A model generated the notes under the pieces. The model ran no database searches and had not been told where the DNA came from. It was given only the letters and a program-made list of their open reading frames with translations. This document shows positions 52,492 to 60,830 of a DNA stretch of 64,000 bases, piece by piece. The stretch spans positions 1 through 64,000 of the forward strand of contig CANQQJ010000009.1 of assembly GCA_947625905.1 (NCBI GenBank). Direction: 5' to 3'. The DNA comes from an uncultured Clostridia bacterium. GTDB lineage: Bacteria > Bacillota > Clostridia > Monoglobales > Monoglobaceae. Made by a program: the position numbers and the translations under genes. Numbering within the stretch: the first letter of the stretch is position 1; each line of letters opens with the position of its first letter.

Positions 52492-53930
52492 CCCCTCTTA
52501 AAGTCTTTTACAGTGTTTATTATAAAGCTCATACTCTCAAATTTAAACAGCTTTGCCCCCGCGGTGTATATTATTATTCCGGCGATGACCTGTATTATCA
52601 TTGTGAGGATGCTTCCGAGCCCAATCATATTTACGCTCAGAACAATGCCACCCATCGCAAGAGACAAAAGCATAGCCGGCAAAACATCCCTCATTTGCTC
52701 AAAATAGCTGTAGTCAAGCAATTTTTTGTTTGGCGAGGCGTTGCAGAACGCGCACAAAATCGTTGAGACGCAGTTTCCTATCATCATAACGTAAAGTCCG
52801 TGTTTAATCGTAACTATCAGCGTTATCACGCCTATGGTCTTTTTAACTATCTCAAGCTTTAAAAAAATATCACTTCGTCCCACCGCCTTGATAGCCTGGA
52901 GATTCGATGTGTGAATAGGCCAGAAGGCGTATGTAAAACAGCAGAACTGGATAAACGGCACCGCGGGCAGCCACTTCTCGGTCAAAAGAAACACCGTCAG
53001 CGGTCTCGCTACCGCTGCAAGTCCCGCCATGCACGGAAATATAAAAAACGTGCTGGTCATAATCGAGCGGCGCATCATACCTTTGAGTTGTTTTCTATTG
53101 TCCTGCGCTCCCGACAGTACCGGAAAGAGAACGCTGTCGATAGCGCTGTTTATATTCGTAATAATCAACTGCGGGAACTGCTTTCCGCGGTTATAGTACC
53201 CGAGATCGGATTCAGAATAGAACTTGCCTATCACAAGCGAGTATATATTGTTATACACCGTGTCAAGCAGAGCCGAGCACAGGATTTTCCAGCCGTAGGA
53301 AAAAAGCCTCTTCATGCGCTTTATCGAAAACACGATGTTAGGGCGCCACTTGACCGTCAGCCACAATATGATCGTGTCGATTATCTGATTTGAAAGCTGC
53401 TGACCAACAAGCGCCCAAACACCTCCGCCCGCATACGCTATTCCTATGCCCACAAAAGCCGAGACAATTGTACCGCCCAGCGTCGCCCAGAAAAAGCGCT
53501 TGAACTGCATTGTTCTCTGCACATACGCCTGCTGCACGCTGTTTACCGCCGCGATTATTACACTGAATCCCAAAACGCGCACAACCGGCGTAAGCTGCGG
53601 CATATCGTAAAACCCCGCGATAAACGGAGCACAAAGGAAAAGCACAAAATACAGTACAATCGAAAAGGCTATGCTGTAAAAGAAAACCGTTGAAAAATCT
53701 GTATTATCGGCATCCTTTTTCTGCACCAAAGCGCTTCCGAGACCGCTTAGAGCAAACACTTGCGCGATCGCTATAAACACGGTTATAAGGCCTATTATTC
53801 CGTAGTCTGCGGGCATCAAAAGCCTTGCCAGAACGATCGAAACTATAAACTGTATTCCCTGCGCTCCGCACCTCTCGGCATACCGCCATATAAGACCGGA
53901 AATCGTCTGTTTTTTTATATCACGGCTCAT
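52488..53930 (-). CDS. Wzx-type polysaccharide flippase
   Basis: A 480-residue MATE/MVF-fold membrane protein with about 14 hydrophobic segments (ISGLIWRYAERCGAQGIQFIVS at the start; YYNRGKQFPQLI in the middle loop) that moves lipid-linked oligosaccharides across the membrane. It overlaps the acyltransferase gene by 4 bp. Its presence implies a repeat unit assembled inside and exported on a lipid carrier; no Wzy polymerase or initiating transferase was identified in the operon. Confidence 0.92.
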   Translation of the reverse strand: MSRDIKKQTISGLIWRYAERCGAQGIQFIVSIVLARLLMPADYGIIGLITVFIAIAQVFALSGLGSALVQKKDADNTDFSTVFFYSIAFSIVLYFVLFLCAPFIAGFYDMPQLTPVVRVLGFSVIIAAVNSVQQAYVQRTMQFKRFFWATLGGTIVSAFVGIGIAYAGGGVWALVGQQLSNQIIDTIILWLTVKWRPNIVFSIKRMKRLFSYGWKILCSALLDTVYNNIYSLVIGKFYSESDLGYYNRGKQFPQLIITNINSAIDSVLFPVLSGAQDNRKQLKGMMRRSIMTSTFFIFPCMAGLAAVARPLTVFLLTEKWLPAVPFIQFCCFTYAFWPIHTSNLQAIKAVGRSDIFLKLEIVKKTIGVITLIVTIKHGLYVMMIGNCVSTILCAFCNASPNKKLLDYSYFEQMRDVLPAMLLSLAMGGIVLSVNMIGLGSILTMIIQVIAGIIIYTAGAKLFKFESMSFIINTVKDFKRG

Positions 53931-53974
53931 GATCCGCCTATACCTCTAATCTGTTTATATATTTTTTCATACAT

Positions 53975-55054
53975 TTAGTCGCCTTCATACTTAATCAGAT
54001 GATCGTACGACACGCCTTTTCTTCCAAGTATCGCCGAAAGTTTTTCGGCTAAAAATTTATATCCTTTTACGCCCAATATTCGATACAGTATCAACGCCGT
54101 TTCCGAAACCGCTCTCTCAATAAAGCCGGCGGGAAAAAAGTCTTTTGACATCTTTATATTTTCTTCCCTGCAAACTACGCTGTCGGGATGAATTTCAAAG
54201 CTATCATCTGTATCTATAGGCTGTTTATCAAAATCATAAGCTCTATAGCTTACTTTTTTATTTCTTTTGCTTGTTGTTTTTTTATAGTGAAGTCCGGTTC
54301 CGTCGTTTCCGTAATTTCTGACCTTGCTTAACACCGGCGTCACCAAATATTTATTATTAAAAAACAAATATGTGCCAATTGAGTTATCGGTAGGGCCGCT
54401 GTAAAATATTCCTTTTCTGCCTCCCAAACATGCGATTGTATAATCGGCGCGCGTATACCGTGACATCCTTTTTAACATTCCGGTTTTATATGCTTTGTCA
54501 AAATTTCTCATCAAATCATTGTTTAATATGGAATCCGCACAAGCTTTTCGCTTTTTGCACCAAAATCCGGTACCCCAAGCCGAAAATGTCCTGTTAAAAA
54601 TCACATTGGCTCCTTCGCATGCCGACCATGGTATCGGATGCGAATAACCATTAACGGCAAATATATCATCATTGTCCTCATATTCAGCAAGACACTTGTC
54701 CATATATTCCAAATAATTCGGAGAAAAAACGACATCGTCTTCCGCAAAAAGGAAACGATCATAGTTTTTATACATCTCTCGAATCATGTCTCCGGCATTT
54801 TCAAACGCGCCGTAATTTTTTTCTCTTCTTATAACGTTAAATGATTTAAACACGGAAAAATCACCTGTGTCAAGGTAATCACATATTTTTTTGTAGCCGT
54901 CCCAATGCGCCTCGCTCGCGGGATAGTCAAGCCCGATATACACATCGGTATATTTCGCCCAAGGATTCTTCTTTAGGGATTCCATACCTCTTTTGAAATG
55001 CTCATGCCTGCAAAGCGTCGGTATGATGATCGGTGCGTATTTTATTTCGTTCAT
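53975..55054 (-). CDS. Glycosyltransferase, GT-A fold, GNT-I-like (copy 1)
   Basis: A 359-residue cytosolic glycosyltransferase. YAPIIIPTLCRHEHFKRG begins the nucleotide-binding fold and RFLFAEDDVVFSPNYLEYM contains the metal-binding acidic motif EDD; FSAWGTGFW is the typical acceptor-side motif. It resembles the GT13/GNT-I-like group. It is followed on the operon by the flippase and preceded by its paralogue with a 1-bp overlap. The sugar it transfers is unknown. Confidence 0.85.
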   Translation of the reverse strand: MNEIKYAPIIIPTLCRHEHFKRGMESLKKNPWAKYTDVYIGLDYPASEAHWDGYKKICDYLDTGDFSVFKSFNVIRREKNYGAFENAGDMIREMYKNYDRFLFAEDDVVFSPNYLEYMDKCLAEYEDNDDIFAVNGYSHPIPWSACEGANVIFNRTFSAWGTGFWCKKRKACADSILNNDLMRNFDKAYKTGMLKRMSRYTRADYTIACLGGRKGIFYSGPTDNSIGTYLFFNNKYLVTPVLSKVRNYGNDGTGLHYKKTTSKRNKKVSYRAYDFDKQPIDTDDSFEIHPDSVVCREENIKMSKDFFPAGFIERAVSETALILYRILGVKGYKFLAEKLSAILGRKGVSYDHLIKYEGD

Positions 55055-56145
55055 TAACGCTTCTCCTTTGCCAAATACTTAAACGTAACATTATCAAAGT
55101 ATTTAATATTAAGTCGGGCAAAAAACGAACATACAGTTTTCATGGTTGCCACATAACGTTTCATACCCAAAATTCTATACAGCGCCGCAAGAATTTTCGC
55201 GGCGGCCACGTATTTAAATTCTATACGCAAAAAATCATCAAGCAGCTTCTTGTTTTCGTCTCTGTACATAAAAGAATCGGGTACCGGTTCAAATCCTTGA
55301 AGCTCGTCTATACTCTGATTCGCGTAATCAAAATCCAGCGAATTTTTATCATCCGTATTTTCTATTTTATCGCAATAAAGCCCGCTGCCGTCAAAGCCCA
55401 TATTTCTGACTTTGCTTATATGGGGCGTCACAATATACTTATTCTCAAGCTCCGCATATATCCCGACCGAAAAATCGGTTATCTGATCAATCAAAGATTC
55501 TTCTCTTCCGCCCAAAACCGCGCCGATATAATCATAGCGCCTGTGCCTGATCATTTTTCCGAGCTTTTCGTTTTTATACGCGCCCTCAAATTCTTTGACA
55601 AGGTAACCGCTGCTTATCAAAGGAAAATTACGCGCATTCTTGTTTTTCCAATACGCGACACCCCAGGTCGCGCACACGGACGACTGAAAAATAACATTCG
55701 CGTCTTTGTCTGTCTTCCAATCAAGCGGATATGAGTAACCGTTAACAGCTATGACATCGTCGTCGTCCTCGTACATCGCGAGACACTTGTCCGTATATTC
55801 AAGGAAGTTCGGCGAAAAAACCAGATCATCCTCGGCATAAATATAGCGGTCATAACTGTCCATAACGTCGTCATACAAACGTTTTGTATTATCCACCGCT
55901 CCGCAATTCTTTTCTCTTTTAAACACGGTAAACGATTTGAACACCGAAAAATCACCGTTTTCGAGATACTCGCATATTTTTTTGTAACCGTCCCAATGCG
56001 CCTCTTTGGCGGGATAATCAAGAGCTATATACACATCGGTATATTTAGCCCAGCCGTTCTTTTTGAGCGACTCTATTCCGTTTTTAAAATGCTCGTGTCT
56101 GCAAAGCGTCGGTATAATGACCGGAGCGTACTTTATCTCTTTCAT
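55054..56145 (-). CDS. Glycosyltransferase, GT-A fold, GNT-I-like (copy 2)
   Basis: A 363-residue paralogue of the gene at 53975, with the matching blocks YAPVIIPTLCRHEHFKNG, RYIYAEDDLVFSPNFLEY and CATWGVAYW. It is the first gene of the 14-kb operon and lies about 30 bp downstream of a promoter. Tandem duplication followed by divergence of the middle and C-terminal parts suggests that the two enzymes add different sugars or act at different positions. Confidence 0.85.
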   Translation of the reverse strand: MKEIKYAPVIIPTLCRHEHFKNGIESLKKNGWAKYTDVYIALDYPAKEAHWDGYKKICEYLENGDFSVFKSFTVFKREKNCGAVDNTKRLYDDVMDSYDRYIYAEDDLVFSPNFLEYTDKCLAMYEDDDDVIAVNGYSYPLDWKTDKDANVIFQSSVCATWGVAYWKNKNARNFPLISSGYLVKEFEGAYKNEKLGKMIRHRRYDYIGAVLGGREESLIDQITDFSVGIYAELENKYIVTPHISKVRNMGFDGSGLYCDKIENTDDKNSLDFDYANQSIDELQGFEPVPDSFMYRDENKKLLDDFLRIEFKYVAAAKILAALYRILGMKRYVATMKTVCSFFARLNIKYFDNVTFKYLAKEKR

Positions 56146-56176
56146 AATGATCTCCTGTATATATACATACTAAATA

Positions 56177-56205
56177 ATAATATCATACCTAAATGACAAT
56201 TGCAA
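56177..56205 (-). promoter_or_regulatory. Promoter of the glycan operon
   Basis: Minus strand: TTGCAA (56205-56200), 17-bp spacer, TATTAT (56182-56177). An overlapping alternative is TTGTCA with TATTTA. Confidence 0.65.
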
Positions 56206-56245
56206 GGGTTTTTATGATTTTGTTGCACAATTTATAAGAAATATG

Positions 56246-56272
56246 TAAAAAGAGCGGGAAAATCCCGCTCCG
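56246..56272 (-). terminator. Terminator after cotJC
   Basis: GAGCGGGA/TCCCGCTC stem, 3-nt loop, then TTTTTAC on the minus strand, directly after the cotJC stop. Confidence 0.88.
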
Positions 56273-56274
56273 AT

Positions 56275-56853
56275 TTATTTTCCGCAGTACATTTTGGGGA
56301 GGCGCTTGTTCTGGATTTGATCGAGGGCCTCGCCGAAGCGCTGGAAGTGCACGATCTCGCGCTGACGCAAAAATTTCACAACGTCGTTCACGTCGGGGTC
56401 GTCGGAGACCTTGAGGATGTTGTCATAGACCACCCTCGCTTTTTGCTCGGCCGCCAGGTTCTCGGTCAGGTCGGCGATCGGGTCGGCGGTCACGGCGAGG
56501 GCCAGGGCGTTAAACGGCATGCCGTTTGAGTCCGCGGGGTATACGCCTCTGCCGTGGTTCATGAAGTACGCGCCGAACGGGCTGTTCTCGATCTCCTCGT
56601 CGCTCGCGCACTTGGCGAGCTGCCGAACGATCGTTCCCACTATCTCAAGGTGCGCCAGCTCCTCGGTACCTATGTCGGTCAGCAGCGCTTTTGTCATCGC
56701 GTCGGGCATCGAATATCTCTGGGACAAATACCTGAGTGACGCGCTGAGCTCCCCGTTAGGACCGCCATATTGCGTGCAGACATAAGACGCGAGTTTGGGG
56801 TTTGGGTTTTTGATGTTAACGGGATATTGAAGCTTTTTTTGATAGTTCCACAT
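56275..56853 (-). CDS. cotJC: Spore coat protein CotJC (manganese-catalase family)
   Basis: A 192-residue ferritin-like protein of the manganese catalase family found in the spore coat. Metal-binding Glu/His pairs are in GTEELAHLEIV (about 65-75), NLAAEQKARVVYD and REIVHFQRF. Length is normal for CotJC. It is the last gene of the cotJABC operon and supports sporulation in this organism. Confidence 0.96.
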   Translation of the reverse strand: MWNYQKKLQYPVNIKNPNPKLASYVCTQYGGPNGELSASLRYLSQRYSMPDAMTKALLTDIGTEELAHLEIVGTIVRQLAKCASDEEIENSPFGAYFMNHGRGVYPADSNGMPFNALALAVTADPIADLTENLAAEQKARVVYDNILKVSDDPDVNDVVKFLRQREIVHFQRFGEALDQIQNKRLPKMYCGK

Positions 56854-56867
56854 TTATTCCTTCCTCC

Positions 56868-57116
56868 TTACTTTTGGTTATCCCAGGGCCAGGGGTCGCA
56901 TATCCAGTTGAATTTGTCGGGATCGTCGGCGCTCATCGAGGTGAGCGGGCCGAAGTTTTTCTCGTATTCCTTAACAAGTTCCTTGGTCTTTTCGGCCATA
57001 GCCTTATGTTTTTTTATCGCTTCCTTGTCGGTCGGGTGGGTGTCGAGGTATAGATTCCACTCTTTCTCGGCGAAAGCGTAGGCCGAGATCTTATTCAAAA
57101 GCTCGTGTCTTGTCAT
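56868..57116 (-). CDS. cotJB: Spore coat protein CotJB
   Basis: An 82-residue coat protein with the family pattern AFAEKEWNLYLDTHPTD, YEKNFGPL and the C-terminal WICDPWPWDNQK. It lies between cotJA (4-bp overlap) and cotJC (14 bp), each with a good RBS. In Bacillus the CotJ proteins are made in the mother cell. Confidence 0.96.
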   Translation of the reverse strand: MTRHELLNKISAYAFAEKEWNLYLDTHPTDKEAIKKHKAMAEKTKELVKEYEKNFGPLTSMSADDPDKFNWICDPWPWDNQK

Positions 57117-57325
57117 TCGGGCGCGCCTCCGTTCTTAAAAAGGGTCTCGCCGTTTATCTGACGGCCGTAGACGCCGAAGGGCTTGTCGAGTATCGGGAAG
57201 ATAGTTCCCTGCTCCAGTCCGTACTCGGGGTCAAAAAGGTTCCTCATGTCCTCCTGCTGGATCGGCACGTAGGCATAGCCGACCATCATATTGTCGGGCT
57301 GTTTTGTCTCGCTCGGGTATGGCAT
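57113..57325 (-). CDS. cotJA: Spore coat associated protein CotJA
   Basis: A 70-residue protein with the CotJA signature VGYAYVPIQQ and NLFDPEYGLEQGTIFPILDKP. The ATG at 57325 (MPYPSETKQ) has AAAGGA upstream; a longer open frame covers the leader and is rejected. It is the first gene of cotJABC. Confidence 0.93.
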   Translation of the reverse strand: MPYPSETKQPDNMMVGYAYVPIQQEDMRNLFDPEYGLEQGTIFPILDKPFGVYGRQINGETLFKNGGAPE

Positions 57326-57388
57326 ATAAAAATCATTCCTTTCATAGTTACTTTCATGAATTTTAGGCTTTCTTGTCGCAGCCTGTAA

Positions 57389-57397
57389 TATTATATG
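57389..57397 (-). promoter_or_regulatory. Candidate sporulation-type -10 element of cotJABC
   Basis: CATATAATA on the minus strand fits the sigma-E/sigma-K -10 pattern (CATANNNTA), about 60 bp upstream of cotJA. No convincing -35 element was found, so the call is tentative. Confidence 0.35.
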
Positions 57398-57411
57398 AAT
57401 TATTGGAATTT

Positions 57412-57440
57412 TTGTTAATCGCGGAATTTTTGGATATACT
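57412..57440 (+). promoter_or_regulatory. Promoter of the DUF421-DUF4363 pair
   Basis: TTGTTA (57412-57417), 17-bp spacer, TATACT (57435-57440); divergent from cotJABC. Confidence 0.65.
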
Positions 57441-57468
57441 AAGTTCAAATATTCAAAGGAGTGATGTT

Positions 57469-58143
57469 ATGCTTATCACGGTGCTGAGGACAGCGATCAT
57501 GTACGCGCTTGTGGTGCTGACGCTCAGGATCATGGGCAAGAGGCAGATCGCGGAGCTTGAGCCTTCGGAGCTGGTCGTGACTATCATCATATCAGAGCTG
57601 GCCGCCGACCCGATCGTAGACCCGGGCAAGCCGTTCGCGACAGCCATAGTTTCTATCATAATTCTGCTGTTTTTCGAGGTGCTGCTCTCATTCGCGGCTT
57701 ATAAAAACATAAACATCCGCTCGCTGCTTTACGGCAAGCCCAGCACGTTTTACGGCGACGGGAAAATAAATCAAAAGGAAATGCAGAACCAGCGCTACAG
57801 CATAGGCGACCTGCTCGAGGAGATACGAAACAGCGGCGCCACGTCGCTGAGTGAGGTTGAATACGTTATCATGGAAACAAACGGAAACGTGAGCGTGATA
57901 CAGAATTCGCAGAACCGCCCCGTGACCCCGGGGGACCTGGGGATAAAAGTCTCGGTGCCCGAGATCAGCTATATCATAATCGACAACGGGAACCTGATCT
58001 CAAGCAACCTTAAACGCCTCGGCAAGACAAAGGGCTGGATGATGAAAAAACTGCGTGACGAGGGGATAAGCAAGGTGTCGCAGGTGTTTTATATGGGCGC
58101 CGACAAGAGCGGCGACGCGGTCATAATCAAAAAGGAGAAATAG
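57469..58143 (+). CDS. DUF421 membrane protein (YetF/YrbG type)
   Basis: A 224-residue protein with three N-terminal membrane segments (about 1-75) and a soluble DUF421 domain with the family blocks LRIMGKRQIAELEPSELV, INIRSLLYGKPS and VEYVIMETNGNVSVI. The ATG at 57469 has AAAGGAGTG upstream. In Clostridia it is often paired with a DUF4363 protein, as here (1 bp apart). The function is not known; homologues occur in spore-associated settings. Confidence 0.92.
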   Translation: MLITVLRTAIMYALVVLTLRIMGKRQIAELEPSELVVTIIISELAADPIVDPGKPFATAIVSIIILLFFEVLLSFAAYKNINIRSLLYGKPSTFYGDGKINQKEMQNQRYSIGDLLEEIRNSGATSLSEVEYVIMETNGNVSVIQNSQNRPVTPGDLGIKVSVPEISYIIIDNGNLISSNLKRLGKTKGWMMKKLRDEGISKVSQVFYMGADKSGDAVIIKKEK

Positions 58144-58144
58144 C

Positions 58145-58525
58145 ATGAAAAGAGTTATCATAACCGTTGTAATGCTCGCGCTGGCAGTCGGGTTCATAGT
58201 GTACCACAACACGGTCGTGAGCAGACTCGACGAGCGCGTGGATAAGACATACGCCACGGTGATGGACGCGTTCGAGCGCGAGGATTACGAAAAGATCACA
58301 TCCGAGCTCGAAAGTCTCGAGAAGGAATGGGACGGCGCGCAGTCGTGGATAGGAATGACGCTCGACACCGACATGCTCGAGGAGATCGGCATCTCCCTCA
58401 GGCAAAGCATAGAATACGCCAAGATCGCCGCGAAAGAGGATTTCATCGGCGAATTTGTGATGTTCAGCCAATGCGTCAAGCATTTGACATATTATGAAAG
58501 ATTAACAATTGAAAGTTTATTGTAA
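58145..58525 (+). CDS. DUF4363 membrane-anchored protein
   Basis: A 126-residue protein with one N-terminal membrane segment (VIITVVMLALAVGFIVYH) and a helical domain facing outward (REDYEKITSELESLEKEW, IGISLRQSIEYAKIAAKED). It fits DUF4363. AAAAAGGAGAAA precedes the ATG. It is coupled to the DUF421 gene; they probably act together, but no mechanism is known. Confidence 0.87.
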   Translation: MKRVIITVVMLALAVGFIVYHNTVVSRLDERVDKTYATVMDAFEREDYEKITSELESLEKEWDGAQSWIGMTLDTDMLEEIGISLRQSIEYAKIAAKEDFIGEFVMFSQCVKHLTYYERLTIESLL

Positions 58526-58860
58526 CGTAGTGATTAGCGATTAGTAAATAGCGAATAGAGCGGGCAGGCTGCGGCCGGAGCCGCAGAGCGGGTTCGTGGC
58601 ACTACCGTATTCCGATTGCAGATATAAACGAGGCCACAAATCATAAACCCATCGAGGACATGCGAGATTGCCGCCCCTACAGGTTTTGGCGCAATTTCTG
58701 CGAATCGCGATGATCCGGTATATCATCGGCACCTGTAGGGGCGGATATTATCCGCCCGTTTTGCCTCCTCCCGGGAGGAGGTAGATTTTCGCCAAAGGCG
58801 AAAAGACGGAGGTGGGAACGTAGGGACTAGGCGCTAAAACGGGCGGCCGAAGCCGCCCGC
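58526..58860. repeat. Intergenic repeat cluster
   Basis: No gene. Contains the GTAGTGATTAGCGATTAGTA string (58527-58558), the GCGGCC..GGCCAC module (58569-58647), a GTAGGGGCGGATATTATCC palindrome (58735-58758) and a left-half hairpin unit in minus orientation (58763-58820). Confidence 0.8.
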
Positions 58861-58877
58861 TATAGATGTTTTTCGAT

Positions 58878-59675
58878 TTACGGCTGTTTGCCGATGTAGG
58901 CGAGGATACCGCCGTCCACATACAGGATGTGGCCGTTGACGGCGTCGGACGCCTTCGAGGCCAGGAACACGGCGGGGCCGCCCAGCTCGTCGGGGTTGAG
59001 CCATCTGCCCGCGGGTGTTCTGCCGCAGATAAACTGATCAAACGGATGACGCGAACCGTCGGGCTGCTTCTCGCGCAGAGGCGCGGTCTGAGGCGTGGCG
59101 ATATATCCGGGGCCTATTCCGTTGCACTGGATATTCTTGTCGCCGTACTCGGAGCAGATATTTCTGGTAAGCATCTTGAGACCGCCCTTTGCCGCGGCGT
59201 AAGCCGAAACAGTCTCGCGGCCCAGCTCGGACATCATCGAGCAGATGTTGATGATCTTGCCGCCGCCCTTCTCGATCATTGAGGGGATAACGGCCTTTGA
59301 AACGATAAAGGGAGCGTTGAGGTCAACGTCGATAACCTGTCTGAATTCCTCGGCGGTCATGTCGCACATAGGAATGCGCTTGATGATTCCCGCGTTGTTA
59401 ACGAGGATATCAATAACACCTACCTCCGCCTCTATCTTCTTTACCATTTCCTGAACGGCAGACTCGTTTGTTACATCGCAAACATAACCGTGAGCGTCGA
59501 TGCCGTCGGCCTCGTACGACGCGAGACCCTTGTCCACAAACTCCTGCTTGATGTCACAGAAAACAATTTTCGCGCCGACCGAGGCCATGGCCTTGGCTAT
59601 GCCGTAGCCGATACCGTACGATGCGCCGGTGATCAGAGCGACTTTGCCTTCGAGTGAAAACATTTCAATGCCCAT
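58878..59675 (-). CDS. SDR-family dehydrogenase, gluconate 5-dehydrogenase-like
   Basis: A 265-residue short-chain dehydrogenase with TGASYGIGYGIA (cofactor site), NNAGIIKR, NICSMMSELGRETVSAYAAAKGG (Ser, YxxxK) and ECNGIGPGYIATPQT-type end. The IIKR and GPGYIATP segments are typical of KduD/Ga5DH-like enzymes acting on sugar acids. It stands alone here, so the substrate is uncertain. Confidence 0.88.
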   Translation of the reverse strand: MGIEMFSLEGKVALITGASYGIGYGIAKAMASVGAKIVFCDIKQEFVDKGLASYEADGIDAHGYVCDVTNESAVQEMVKKIEAEVGVIDILVNNAGIIKRIPMCDMTAEEFRQVIDVDLNAPFIVSKAVIPSMIEKGGGKIINICSMMSELGRETVSAYAAAKGGLKMLTRNICSEYGDKNIQCNGIGPGYIATPQTAPLREKQPDGSRHPFDQFICGRTPAGRWLNPDELGGPAVFLASKASDAVNGHILYVDGGILAYIGKQP

Positions 59676-59789
59676 TTTAAAAACCTCCTGTTTAATATTT
59701 TTGCGTGTTTTTTATTTTACACAGCTTTATAGTAAAATTATAGCATAACGATTTTTTATTGTCAAACAAATTATGCAGATTTTACAAAT

Positions 59790-60665
59790 TTATTTTGCGA
59801 GTTCTATAAAGCGGCGAAGGTCGGCCTCGCCAAAGGTGTATTTTCTGTCGCAGAAGTGACAGCAGATCTCCGCCTCACCCGTGTCATTCAGTATCTCGGT
59901 TATCTGCTCTTTGCCGAGCGATATTATCGCGCGCTCCATGCGCTCTTTTGAGCAGTCGCAATTATAGCCGATATCGGTAGTCTCAAGGATATCAACATCG
60001 AATCCAAGCATGACATACTTTATGACTTCCTCGGGCGTCATGCCGCGCTCGAACATCTCGGTCAGGGTCATAATGCCGCCGATCGAGTTCTCGAGCATGG
60101 TCAGCGCCTCGTCGCTGCATTCGGGCATGACTTGGATAATAAAGCCGCCCGCGCCCTTGACCGAATAGTCGGTATCGACCAGCACTCCGAGCGCCACCAC
60201 GCTCGGGGTCTGCTCCGACTGCATGAAATAGTATGCGATGTCGTCGCCCACCTCTCCGGTTTGTATCGGCACCTGACCGATATACGGCTCGCGCATTTTG
60301 AGGTCCTTAATAACGCCGAGCACGCCGCTGCCAACGGCGCCGCCCACGTCAAGCTTGCCCTTTGAGTTGAGCGGTATATCTACCCTCGGATTCGCGCAGT
60401 AGCCCTTGACATTACCCTCGGGATCCGAGACCGAGACCATCATGCCGAGCGGGCCGTCGCCCTTCATCTGAAGCGTCAGCGAGGGCTTGTCTCCCTTGAG
60501 CATGGCGCCCATCATGACGCCCGCGGTCATAAGGCGGCCGAGAGCCGCGCAGCACACGGGCGAAAGTTTGTGGTACCTCTGCGCAGTGTTGACGATCTCG
60601 CGGGTGTCCGCCGCGTATATTCTGAAATATCCGTCCTTTGTGACGGCCTTTACAAGTTTGTCCAT
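59790..60665 (-). CDS. hslO: Hsp33 redox-regulated chaperone
   Basis: A 291-residue chaperone activated by oxidation. The C-terminal zinc switch has the cysteines CDC (in NCDCSKERM) and CHFC (in EICCHFCDRKY). The N-terminal domain carries LSPVCCAALGRLMTAGVMMG, GDGPLGMMVSVSD and VGGAVGSGVLGVIKD. The ATG at 60665 follows TAGGAGG; an in-frame upstream ATG is not used. Intergenic repeat starts 30 bp upstream. Confidence 0.96.
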   Translation of the reverse strand: MDKLVKAVTKDGYFRIYAADTREIVNTAQRYHKLSPVCCAALGRLMTAGVMMGAMLKGDKPSLTLQMKGDGPLGMMVSVSDPEGNVKGYCANPRVDIPLNSKGKLDVGGAVGSGVLGVIKDLKMREPYIGQVPIQTGEVGDDIAYYFMQSEQTPSVVALGVLVDTDYSVKGAGGFIIQVMPECSDEALTMLENSIGGIMTLTEMFERGMTPEEVIKYVMLGFDVDILETTDIGYNCDCSKERMERAIISLGKEQITEILNDTGEAEICCHFCDRKYTFGEADLRRFIELAK

Positions 60666-60697
60666 TTTGTTTTTACCTCCTAACATAGGGACTAGTA

Positions 60698-60810
60698 CAC
60701 CTCATCCGACTTTTTGCCCGTTCGGGCAAAAACCCACCTTCCCCTCAAGGGGAAGGCAAGAAGGGCTTCCCCTTGAGGGGAAGCTGTCTGCGAAGCAGAC
60801 TGATGAGGTG
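60698..60810 (+). repeat. 113-bp hairpin repeat, copy 1, with 9-bp terminal inverted repeats
   Basis: Begins CACCTCATC and ends GATGAGGTG (perfect 9-bp inverted ends). Inside are TTTTTGCCCG/CGGGCAAAAA, CTTCCCCTC/GAGGGGAAG twice and GTCTGCGAAGCAGAC hairpins. It differs at three of 113 positions from copy 2. No clear target-site duplication is seen. Confidence 0.85.
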
Positions 60811-60830
60811 TTTTTCTAGCATCTTTATCC

